DNA of 64,000 bases. It comes from Lactarius indigo. Taxonomy: Eukaryota > Basidiomycota > Agaricomycetes > Russulales > Russulaceae. The notes under the pieces were generated by a model. That model searched no databases. It was not told the origin of the DNA and was given only the letters and a program-made list of their open reading frames with translations. The stretch lies in the NCBI GenBank assembly GCA_025766275.1, contig JAFKAC010000042.1:1-64000 (forward strand), read 5' to 3'. Numbering within the stretch: position 1 is the stretch's first letter; each line of letters begins with the position of its first letter. Below, piece by piece: positions 1 through 10,986 of the stretch. The position numbers and the translations under genes were made by a program.

Positions 1-2885
1 TGGAATTTGGAGATACGGAGGTTTTGCATCTGAGTCCCATGATGAGGCCGTCGCGAAGTGCGCCCACCAGTCCTTCTTCGTCGCGTGCACCTTCATTGCA
101 CGGCTCCCCACGACTCTCCAACAGACGGCTCTCCGTTGGCAGCATCACTCCTTCCATGGCCGGTTCATACGACGCGGACAGTATGCGATTATCTGTTCGT
201 CGTTCGAACACCGTGACCCCCCTCACTTTGACGCACTCACGTGTAACCTCGACACAATTCGCTGGGGCCCTCGTAATCGCCCCGGTCCCGGTCCCGGTCC
301 CGGTCACCGTCCTGGTCACCATTGCCATTGCCATTTCCATCTCGATCCCGATCTCCGAGCCCGTCCCGATCTCTATACAACTTTCATCCCCAGTCCAGTA
401 CCCATGATGTGGTACCGAATCCGCAAGATACTTCAGACGGATATCGTCGAGGCGATTTCTTGGGTGAAATCCTGATCTCCCCACCCTCAAGGTCGCAGAC
501 CCTAGAACTTAGTGGTGAACGTACGTACCTCAACTTTCTCTAGTTCCCGCTTCTTTTCAACTGGGGGGTTTGTCAGAACTTTCCCACCACAGCGGTGGAA
601 GTCTACCAGCCGGCCCCCAGCCAGCCTCCTCGGACTCGGACCTGGCGCGATATCGACCCTCTTTTCCCCTGCCATCTACCTCGCAGGTATCTGTCGTAAC
701 CATCCCGGTTGCAGACGCATCAGGGATTTGGTCTGATGGAAAGACGCGTAGTATAAGACTCATGCACTCCGAACAAGTATCTCGTTACGTGAACAAGGGC
801 GATATGTGAGTCTTCTCTGCAATATATTTAAGTACTAGTGGCATTACACATTCTTAGATCACCGGTGAATAGCGAATACACACTACATCCGATGGGCGTT
901 GATCTGCCTCAATAGTAATCGTGTTTTTATATCGCCACGGACAATTTAAAGGCTCACAGAATTCTGCGTTCTAGCTCATTCGCAAAATGTCCGAAGGGTT
1001 GGACACCCGTGACGCATCCAGGGGAGCTGTTTATTTTTATCACGCCAAACAGGTAAATTAGTTTTTCCGCTTCCATCACCTCGCATCTCATTTCAATCTT
1101 GTGAAGAGAATATTTACTGATGTGTATATGTACAACACCATTCTGAGTGCCGAAATCCACGCACTCGTTGCGCATTTGGACGGTGAACGCACACACCTCC
1201 CTGACATCCCTACAGATGACTATGATCTTGTTTTAGACGTCTTCACGACGGGGGACGATGAAACCATCTGGGCTTACTACTACGTTGATCATAATACCAA
1301 ATCGCTGTTCTGGCTGCACGACTATGAATGCGGAGATAGTTTGTTACGCGAGGTGCGTGGGGTACAGGAAGCGAGTCATGTCAGTGCGTATTTTTCAGTT
1401 CATCGATTAACACCGTTTAGCAACGATATGATCTATTACAGAGCTTCGACTCGAGTCACTCTATTGGTGAGACTTTAACATTACTGTTTGCGTTCGTACT
1501 GACAATGTTCATGTTGAATGAAGGGTACATTGGTCACTTTACCCTACTGGTCCCAACTGGCGTAGGTTCCCTGAGAACGCGTCGAATGAACTACTCGGAG
1601 CTCTACTGAGCAGCGGTATTGGTAGGCAGTCGGTTCCTTCACTTTCCTGGTGTGTGCTGAATTCTCATAGACTCCTTAACCTCCAAAGTTTCGACGTCAC
1701 CATTTACCGTAGCCGAAATGGAATCCATGCGGGACTTTATAAAAGAGGCCCAAAGCAAGCTGGTGTTTACTTATGTTATGTACTGCGATAATAAACCCCA
1801 CCATGACGCAGGTCTCGGGACAGAAAATCCTCATGCGATAACCTCAATAGGTAATGAAAGGGTATTTTGATTTACAAACCCTGAAATACTCACTTCTCTT
1901 TCCCAGCACGGTTGCTTTCACTCTATGGTATGCCTTTCTCCTTCCATACCCCCCTTTCCTAAGTAGTCGTATGTCTAGCCCATTGGAGGTTCCTGCACTT
2001 TCACGGGCAAAAAACTTCTCGCCAGGATCGCTACAAAAGTATCTACAAGGGCGGCCACCGAAAGCGCACGATACTTATTCGAACATTCTCCCCAATCCTG
2101 TTCTTCTTCCCGGATGCCTATTTGCGGGAACTACAGAAATTGTGGATGGATAAAATAATTGTGGAGGCCCTCTGGAAGGAGTCCACGCAAAGGCTAGTTT
2201 CTGAATGGTCTGACTTCGTTTTATATGTAGGTCTATGATTAATTCTGCCAGCATGAGCACGGGCGTTTGACAGTGGCGAATCTGACAGTCAACAGTGATG
2301 CTTACCGCAAATGTTGCGTTCCTCGCTATCCCAGGGGTTATTGTTGCCCCTCAGTACCCAATTCCTCCGAATGCGTGGATCAAGCCCTCTCCTGCTCAGA
2401 TTGCTAGTTCCATTTCGTTGGTATTTAGCATTGGGAGCATTATCACGGGTTTACTGCTCATCCGGCGTAGTCGCACGATGATAACAAAGGACCCCAACAG
2501 TGTAGTGAGCAGCATTCCTCTAAATTACATGTTCCGAGTTGATTGGCTTCCAATGGCAGTGGCACTACCTATATGGGATGAAGTGGCCTGTGGTTGGCCT
2601 CGAACCGTTGGCCATCGCTTTCAGTCTAACCTACGCTCTGCTGATGTGGTCGTATGTTATTTTGATTTTGATTTCTAGACCCTGTATATAGTGCTTATTC
2701 ATTCAAACAGCGTCTGGGGCTTCTTCGTTGCTTTGTTGATATTTACTTTCGAAGGTACATCGAGGAAAATTTGGATTGCTGTGGGAATCGCGGCTGGAAT
2801 TGTTATAATTACCATGGTTTGGTGCATTAAGAACACCTGGGATCCGGAAGAACGAGAGAAAATTTGGCCATATGAACTTGAGTAA
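1..2885 (+). CDS. WW-like, multi-span agaricomycete membrane protein (5' partial, multi-exon)
   Basis: Uncharacterised protein of a type often annotated as WW domain-containing in mushroom genomes. The first ~900 bases encode Ser/Pro/Arg-rich, probably disordered sequence, open at the window edge. A WW-like motif follows near 985-1060 (KGWTPVTHP, then GAVYFYH). Next come conserved blocks recognised across about ten exons: AYYYVDHNTKSLFWLH (1270-1320), YWVHWSLYPTGPNWRRFPEN (joined across an intron, 1470-1580), HWRFLHFHGQ (1980-2010) and a DAYLRELQKLW region (2115-2150). The C-terminal part has about four hydrophobic spans (2295-2860) and ends with stop 2883-2885. One intron appears to use a GC donor near 1751. 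The WW motif is out of frame by one base (see findings), so this may be a pseudogene or contain a sequence error. Function unknown; family assignment from remembered conservation. Confidence 0.7.
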
Positions 2886-3480
2886 GTCCGAGTCGGGAAT
2901 GGTGAGACGAGACGAGTAGTAGTAGTGATCACACCTGTAGTAATTCAAAGTATGGCACAAAAGCATATTCATTTTTGCTTTCACGATACGATTTCCCCCA
3001 GAGGCTAATTCCTGTGCGGTGAGTTGGCATTGGAGTGCACACTCCAAGTCCCAAGAACAATACCCATTGTCCTCCGAAAGTGCATATGCCAATGATTGCC
3101 GGCGACCTCAGGTGGATGTGAATTCTCAATTCCGATTCCCAGTCAGAACGCAACAGAGCGGACTTGTCAGAGAGAAACAAATTGACGAGGCACGGTTTGC
3201 ATCGGAAGCTCTGTCGCATAGACATTGCAGAAACGAGAACTTTGAAATATGAGACCGGAGGTTAGAGGGGCCTGAGGGAGCCGAAGTGGCGTGAAGAACT
3301 TGAACCGACTTCGGGATTGTGACAACAAGCTGGGGATGCTGTTTGTGTCATGAGAAGGGTGTCGTGAGGCTAGGCGTCGCACATACAATACTGTACCACG
3401 ACTCTAAAGAGCCAACAACTCAAGCTCAAGCGCTCAAACTAACCACGCTCCGCGTCGCGACACCCTGTGACTGATTTGTG
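2886..3480. other. Intergenic region, no gene seen
   Basis: Spacer between the WW-like gene and COG6. Short open frames occur on both strands but show no recognised domain or consistent splice pattern. It should hold the 3' end of the first gene and the COG6 promoter; no clear TATA box was seen. Confidence 0.5.
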
Positions 3481-6147
3481 ATGCAGAGTCCTGCAGCAGT
3501 TGCAGATATCATCCGACGTTCACAAACCGCTTCACCATCCCCACTCGCACGAAATCCTGTCTCTCTTCGCCTTTACAAAGTTCTAGGAGCAACATTCGAC
3601 GATGAGGCGACAAAGGAAGCGCTCAGCACTCTTTCAGACCTCTACTCTCCCTCGGAATCCACACTCGTCGCGAAAAAGGAGGACGACGTATCACACGACG
3701 AGGCTTATGAGGCAGAAGGGGAGAAGGTAAAGGACGTGCCCAGCTTTTTGCGGGGGGCACTACCTGGCGACACCGCGGCCAAGGCGCGCAAGCACCTTCG
3801 GCGCGACATCGAGAGCAAACTGGAAGAAGGGAGTCTGAGGTTTCTCGCAGCATTCGGTGCTGTCGACCAAGTGCGTGTCGTAGCCTTCCAACTGGGGAAC
3901 CACTCACCTGCCACGATAGAAATTAGATGCATTACAAGCGCATATAACAGCAATGCGCGCACGATGCGAGGAGGCACAGGCGCAGCTACAGTCTACTGAT
4001 GAAGCCTGCAAGTCTCTGCTCGACCGCGCTGGAACTCTACGTGATGAGCAGTATGCCCCCCTGTATCCTGCTTTCGCTGTTTATCCTTAGAACTCATAGA
4101 CAGGAAGTCAAGACCCGTCAATCGATCGTTGATCTTTTCCTCGCACGTTTCACTCTCTCCGACGACGAAGCCAACGCGCTTTCTTCTTCCAACGTCCCCG
4201 TCGGCCCTACTTTCTTTGCTGCGATGGACCGCGCACAAGCGATCCGCGATGACTGCCGTGTTCTAATGGTCGGTGAGGACAGCCCTTCCAAAGCTGGGTG
4301 CGACCTTACTCTTTCCCTCCCACCTCAACTCTGACCCCATGCCAACAGGCTCGATATCATGGCCGTGACCGCTGCCCACCTCGAAAAGGCATACGACAAA
4401 CTCGTCCGATGGTGTAGTTCAGAGTTCCGCGGCATGGGCCGCGATGCGTCTCTCGAAGTTCCCAACGAGCTGACCGAGGCGGCGCGGCGCCTACGCTCGC
4501 GCCCAGAGCTCCTCGCGTGCGCCACCTCCTCCATCACATCGCCTCTCCTTTCATGTTAACCGCCCCCCTACCCACCCAGAGAAGCGCTCACCGTGCTCGC
4601 GCAGACGCGCCAAGCCGCCACCCTCTCATCCTTCATGAGTGCACTGACCACTGGCAGCGCGACAGGTCGCGCCGGCGCGCGGCCAATCGAGCTGCACGCG
4701 CACGACGCGCTGCGCTATATCGGGGACATGCTCGCGTGGGTGCACCAGGCGATCGCGGCGGAACGCGAGTTCCTCGAGGCGCTGCTGGGTATCGACGTGG
4801 GCGCGCGCATGCCCGGCGCCGTGCGTGCCCCCGCGCACGCCGCGGATGAGTGGCTCGGAGAGCTCATGGACGCCGCAGTAGCGGGTCTGTGTGGCCCGCT
4901 GCGCGCACGCGTGCTCCAGACCGTGCGTGCGCAGGAGAGCGCGCTTAGCGCGTACAAAGTCGCGCGTCTATTACAGTTCTACGCGCTCACGATGGCACGC
5001 ACGCTTGGTGCGCGCGCGCTGCTCACCACCACGCTCGGCGAGTGAGTGCGCGATCACGCTCTTTCCATCCCTGCTTACGGTGACCACCATAAGGACGACC
5101 GCGGCGTCATACGCCGTCTTTTTCGACGCCATTGCCGCGCAGGGTCGTGCGCTCCTACGTATCTCGCTCGACACGGCCGACGCGTCGCTCACGCCGCCCC
5201 AGGCATTCCTCGCGCACACACAAGACCTACGCGCGATCCTCGCACTACACACCGCCGAGGCCGACGACGACGCCACGGCCGCCCAAAGTGACAGCAGCAT
5301 TGGAGGCGGAGAGAACGAAAGCGCGACGATCGAGCGCGCGCTCGACGCGCTCGTCGACCCCGCGGTGCAGATGTGCGTCCACGCGGCAGAGGAGAAGGAT
5401 GCGGCGCGCCGCCGGAACCTCCCTGCGTCTGCGACGACGACGGGGTGGGACCGCCCTGTGTTCGTGCTGAACTGCCTGACCTACCTCGCGGACACACTTG
5501 CGCCACATGCGTGCGCAGCGCGTAAGCGGGAAGCGCTGCACGTGCAAGTCGAGGCGCGCGTACGCGAGCTCATCAACGAACACGTGCGTCCCTCAATCTC
5601 CCACTTCATCCACATTCTTGCCGCTCACGCTCAGACGCAGTATGAGAACGTCCTGCACAATTCGGGCCTGTACGATGCCGTTCACGCATGCGAACACACC
5701 GCACTAGACGTACGTCCCCTGCTCTAATGCTACAAACGCTGAAATGATCTTTTCTGCGCACAGGAGCCCCTGTCACTCGTACCGGCCTGCGTGCCAGCCG
5801 CGCTCCGCGGTGCGCTCTCCGCCTTCGCTCACTGGCTCGCCTCGCTTGACGCGGTCCACGCGCCGCGCCTTGCTGCGCTCACAGCGCCCTTCCTGCACGC
5901 ACGCGTGCACCGAGCGGTCCAACGACGTCTGGGGCGGGCATACGCGGCGCTGTGCGCGCGCGTACGTGATCCAAGCTCACGGTATGAGGCCGCAGCAACG
6001 CTACTGGGTGCGGAGCGGCCATTTGGAAGCGTCGCGGCGCTGTGGCAAATTTTTGGCATCAACGAAGAGGGAGCTGAAGAGGATGACGACGACGAGGATG
6101 ATGACGATGACGACGAGGAGGCTAGTGATTCAGCCGAGAGCGGTTGA
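3481..6147 (+). CDS. COG6: Conserved oligomeric Golgi complex subunit 6
   Basis: Subunit of the lobe B part of the COG tether, which acts in retrograde vesicle traffic within the Golgi. Start ATG 3481 gives MQSPAAVADIIRRSQ, then the conserved VSLRLYKVLGATFDDEATKE block. Exon 1 runs 3481-3870 and exon 2 3920-4050. Later exons carry QEVKTRQSIVDLFLARFTL, GLDIMAVTAAHLEKAYDKL, a long Ala/Arg-rich helical part (4580-5040), SYAVFFDAIAAQGRALLRI (5108-5165), and after an intron ending near 5763 a final exon. Six introns, all GT..AG, restore one continuous frame. GC is high and many CpG-rich codons are used in the C-terminal half. The protein ends in a run of Asp/Glu (6064-6120), an unusual acidic tail. 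The gene converges on PDA1 with about 205 bp between stop codons. Confidence 0.92.
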
Positions 6148-6352
6148 TTGCGCTGCACAAGAGTGATACCTTGATTTCGACACAAAATGAAAGTGAACAT
6201 GTTGCAATGGATATCATGCAAGATCATGCAGCAGCAAAACTTGAGCTTGAGCTGTCAGGGAGCCGTGCTACGGCGGTCTACAACTAGCAGCAGAGATGGT
6301 ACTGTAATTATGATAAAAAAAGTCTAGCAAAGGCCTCAAAATCCCGCCTTTT

Positions 6353-7844
6353 TTAGTAAACGTGGACCTGCGAAATGAGCCGATCAGCACGCTACTCGGG
6401 AGAGCTTTCGAATAAGAACACACCTCATCACGCTCACGTCCGCGCATGAGCGGTGGCTCAGTACCCTTGTAGTAGATGTCGGTCCAGAGGTCCTCAGCTC
6501 GTGGCTCGGGTGAAGCCTTAGCTTGCTCAACGGCCTTGTCAACCTCCTCCTTGGCCGCTTTATCGATTGCCTATATGCGCGTTTATTTGTCAGAATTCGG
6601 AAGAAGAGTTTTGGGGTCTACTCGCTTTGAGCTCCGCGTCGGTTGCGACGCCCCATTCTTCAATGTAGCGCTGGAGGCCGCGGATCGGGTCCTGTGTTGA
6701 CCGCATACGCTGCACCTCCTCACGTGTACGGTATGTTGTGCCTGGGTCCGACATGCTATTTTATTTTTCGTCATCAGAACCTCTCATGGTTGAGAACGAT
6801 GAATACGCACGAATGGCCACCATAACGGTAGGTCACGAACTCGAGGAGGAGGGGGCCCTTGCCCGCAATTACCCAATCACGCGCATATTTGACCGCTTGC
6901 GCCGAAGCGATGATGTCCATACCGTTCGCCTGGATGCCGGGGATCTTGTCTCCACGCGTGAAGTACTCGGTGTTGGACGAGCTGCGCTGGGCAGAGGTAC
7001 CCATTCCGTATTTGTTGTTCTCGCACACAAATACGCAGGGGAGGTCCCACAGCTTGGCCATGTTGAATGCCTCGAAGACCTGGCCCTGATTACTCGCACC
7101 GTCACCGTAGAGAGCGAACGTGGCGGAGGGCCGCTCGAGGTATTTCTGCGCAAATGCGATACCGGCGCCGACGGGGACTTGCGCACCCACGATACCGTTC
7201 CCACCAAAGAACCGTGGGGTGAAAATGTGCATTGAGCCACCCTTCCCGTTGGACATGCCGACTTGACGGCCGAGGAGCTCGCCGAGAACACCAGTAATTG
7301 TGCCACCACGAAGAACGGCAAATGGATGACAACGATAGGCGGTGATGACCATATCATCCTTGGTTATAGACGACTCTAGACCGACCGAGACGGCTTCCTA
7401 CAGAAAAAAAGTCAGGACGCGAGTGATACGTCAGAGGCAACCCATCCGCAAAATTACGCACCTGGCCAATGGCAAGATGACAGAACCCACGGATGAGCTT
7501 GCTCTTGTACAATGCATCAGCAGCCTGCTCCATGCGACGCATCGTGACCATAGTTTGGTAATGTTTAAGCAGACTGTCTTTTGTTACTTCGACGTCGAGG
7601 GAAGGGGCGTCTGTGTTGTAAGCCCTAAAAGAGTCTTCGTGTAGTTTCACGGAAAATGGAGTTGAGCCATCCTCTGGTAGTGACTGGCTGAGCAGTGTCG
7701 TGTCTGCGGAGGTTTGTAATGAGCGAGCAAAAGGCTGATACGTAGCGTAAGAATCTAAAAGGCTCTCTCGAATTATAAACTACTCACTGTGAATTGCCGT
7801 GCTGTTGGCAGAACACGAGAACGAAGTCGAGCGAGGGAGGACAT
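6353..7844 (-). CDS. PDA1: Pyruvate dehydrogenase E1 component subunit alpha, mitochondrial
   Basis: Alpha chain of the thiamine diphosphate-dependent E1 enzyme of the mitochondrial pyruvate dehydrogenase complex, which decarboxylates pyruvate and passes the acetyl group to lipoyl-E2. Start ATG (7842-7844) gives an Arg/Ser-rich mitochondrial presequence (MSSLARLRSRVLPTARQFTV). Later exons carry RRMEQAADALYKSKLIRGFC, the AYRCHPFAVLRGG region, the thiamine diphosphate/Mg site GDGASNQGQVFEAFN..ENNKYGMGT, and the YRYGGHSMSDPGTTYRTREE regulatory loop containing the Ser phosphorylated by PDH kinase in homologues. The last exon encodes DEVHVY and stop TAA at 6353-6355. Five exons are needed; all introns are short GT..AG. 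Complete and apparently functional. Confidence 0.95.
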
Positions 7845-8718
7845 GTTGAGGGGGAAAGGGAAAGTTGAAAACGATGAGCAAGAGTAAGGTGAGCTGTCGG
7901 ATCCGAAGCGTTGGGGAACAGTTGGACGCCCTAGCCGGGAACTTCCGCTCTCCGCTACCTCGCGTAAACCCACGACTTCAGCGCTTCAGCGGCGAATCTG
8001 CTCAGGTTGCAGGCAAAGTTGCTCTCTATTCGTGTTCACCAGATCGCATATCGCTGGCTCGTTGCTGCTCGTTCCTGGTTTTAAAGCGGTCTCAGAGTCT
8101 GACCGCCAAGAACTTCCCTACATTGACACCATTGATACGGGAGAACCTGTGCATCACGTCGCGATATATTCAGGCTGTACAAGTTTCATGAGTTCTCTAT
8201 TGTTTCCCACAGGAACTTTTATACTGATAGATTACAGCGGCGCACTCAATGAAACACTCCAAGCTTCAGACCATATCGTTGGTTCTGCCTTTGATACCCT
8301 ACTAGCTTCTCGGTAGCGATATTTTGATCGCATCTACAGCAAGAGAATTACGCGTCCTAGTCCTTAGAGTTTGCGATCTCCTCCGACCACATTGGGCCAT
8401 GGGCTGTTTGTTGTCTACGAAGGAGCGCCTGTGCGAGTGATCCGTAGCTACCGGATAGGTTGCATCCAAATAGCGCTGTACAGCGAAACGTATAGACGGC
8501 GCTCAAGTTCAAAAGAATCATTCTAGGTGCTCTAGCTGAGTGCATGAGCGGGGAGGGATCGATGGACTATTTATTTGTCTTTGAAAGCTAGTATGCCCCA
8601 TTCCTTATCAGTTATGACTATGTAGGCTGGAGCTGAATTGAGAACGTAAGAACGAGGGTCAAGGGTCCCATTACAGGCGGATTCACCTACAGAATGCAGG
8701 AACAATCTGGGTCTCGTT
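7845..8718. other. Intergenic region, no gene seen
   Basis: Spacer between the PDA1 start and the P450 stop. An open frame at 8032-8316 (+) and others have no recognised motif. It should contain the PDA1 promoter. No repeat or RNA gene recognised. Confidence 0.45.
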
Positions 8719-10986
8719 TCACTCTTCTAGAGACTTCACCATAAGGCCCATCCATCCTCCTTTTCGGCCTTCCACCATGGGCTTCATGAGACCAGCTGGT
8801 TTGCGATAGATCCGTGTTTCCTCGGTTTGAGGGGGAAGGGAGAATTCAAAATTCTCGAGGAGTGTGACGATAATGGTCTGCATCTCAAGGACTCTATAGA
8901 GGACGCTCGTGGTTAAGGAACGTTGTCTGAAGAAAGTTTCGACAAAAAAAGGACATACGCGAGTCTCCATCCAATGCACCCACGCGCACCACCCGCTATG
9001 AAGCAAATAGCTCAGGATACAGACGGGCAAATGAAGGGGGGCGGCGCTCACAGAAAGTCAACCTGCATTCAGTTACAGGGCCGTAAGTTGAAACAGCTCG
9101 AAAGGGACCGATCATACTCACGAATTACCAAAGACACCAATATTTAAATGTTTAGATTTGTCAATGTTCATGAAACGCTCCGGGTTGAACTCATTTGCGT
9201 CTGCGCCCCAGATCTCTGGAAGTCTGAGGCCACGGTCGTGAGTGCGACTATAGTCTTGATGCTATGCGTGTCTCACCGATTGTATACGCTGATATTGATG
9301 GTAATTGACGTTCCTTTCCTGACGCGAATCGAAGAGACTTGTTCGCCTGATTTCGTAACTATTGGGGAGGCTAGAGGTATCACGTCGTCTCGACTAGCTT
9401 TCCTAGGAACCACATAAACTATTGGATGTAATCTTAGCGCCTCCTATGTTACAAAGGGACACCTTAGTAAGGAGAACACGCCGTTTATAGCATAAATATA
9501 CCTTGAGAGTTGCCAGAGTGTATGCCATGCCCTCGAGATCCGCCGCTGATAGTGCTTCGCCGCCTTTCTTTGCACGTATGGCTGCAATCTCCGCTCGCAC
9601 GCGCTCTTGAATTTCAGGGTTTCTCGCGATCTCATAGAAATACCACGTTAGGGCGAGAGCGGTTGTGTCATGTCCAGCGAAGAGGATAGTACTAATATGA
9701 ACGGTTAGTAGGTAGACCACCACCCGTTGACTACGTCCAACGTACGAAATCTGGTCAACCATTTCAATGTCGGATAGTCTACCCTTGGGATCTTCCGACG
9801 CATTTGCCCGTAGCAGCACGCTCATGACATCCTTCCCATCGCCTTCGATTACGCTCTTCTCGATAATTCCCCGAGAGAAGTTACGCATGAACGCTGAATA
9901 CCCACGAAGCCCACGGTATCGGGACGTAGGCACGTATCGAATGAGGTCGAGTAGCGGCCCCGGAATGTAGTTCCAAAGCGTCCTGAAGACGAGGTCGTAC
10001 TGTGAGGAAGCGCCCAGGTTCCTGCTGTGGCACAGCGTCAACTCGAAAGTAAACAGGCTCTAACAGTCGTGACTCACGATAAGCTCTCAGTCTGCTTGCG
10101 CAACGGATTTTCGAGGCCATCGAGGGATCGAAACCGAAAGCCAAAGCCAGCTAATACTAATAAGGACTGATACTGCGACTCGGAGCGTGATAACCAGCAT
10201 ACCTTCTCCGATGACGTCGAGCGTCGTACGCGACAGCCACTCAATCACGTTGATAACTGGTTGACCAGAAGGGTCAGCAGCAATTGCCCCTTCCTTCCAT
10301 ATCTGAGCAAGCTAACGATAACATTAGTCCGGGGGCTATTCAGCGCAAGGCACGATAAACCTTAGACGCCGAATTCTCGAACACCGGCAGAAAGGCTCTC
10401 ATTTGCGGCGCTGAGAATGCTGGATTCATGATCCCCCGCTGGCGTCGATGTGTTTCACCTTAAGATCCCCTGTTGGCCGGAGCAAAGTCGTGGTTTTCAA
10501 GTTAAATCACGAACCATTGGCCCAAATGAGACCCCTGCCATGCATCAGTTCTATCGTTTTTTTGCACATTCTTTGGCTTATCGAAGCGATAATCGGGTAC
10601 GTGAAGAATGTATCGCAGTGCTTTTGGGTCAGCTACCGCCAGGATGTCTCTCTGTGATGGCGCCTAGATGAGCGGGAGATGTCATTCAATTGAGTGGTGA
10701 CTCACGCCAAGGCACCCATGCTGTCGCCAGACATTTCCATATTCACGCGCCCATTTGAACTCGCGATCCCCCACTTCCTTCTGGTAGTGAACCTCAATGT
10801 CGTTTCCTGCACTACTAGTGAGCCAGAACTATCACGGAGGAGGGATCCATGTCCACCATATAGAAAGGAGGATGAATCGGGACCTCGAAGTTTTCTCAGG
10901 AAGTCGCTCCGCCGGCGGTAATAAGCATAAGCAAGGAATGCGGGGAAGACGACAAGGGCAAGTAGAGTAGTGATTTGGTTGCCCAT
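8719..10986 (-). CDS. Cytochrome P450 monooxygenase (E-class), with a probable one-base frameshift
   Basis: Membrane-bound haem monooxygenase. Start ATG 10984-10986 gives an N-terminal anchor (MGNQITTLLALVVFPAFLAY), followed by LRGPDSSSFLYGGH. Conserved parts in order: ETHRRQRGIMNPAFSAPQMR (C-helix region, ~10390-10450), LRKQTESL, I-helix LFAGHDTTALALTWYFYEIA (9640-9700), K-helix EALRLHP with ExxR (~9410), EIWGADANEFNPERF (9170-9220), and haem-binding FSGGARGCIGWRLA split over three exons (~8900-9090). C-terminus ends at 8719. About ten exons. In the exon at 10530-10640 an extra A in an A7 run shifts the frame before ELMHGRGLIWANG. Substrate unknown. It resembles the large agaricomycete P450 families; exact CYP family not assigned. 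PDA1 lies downstream on the same strand. Confidence 0.85.
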
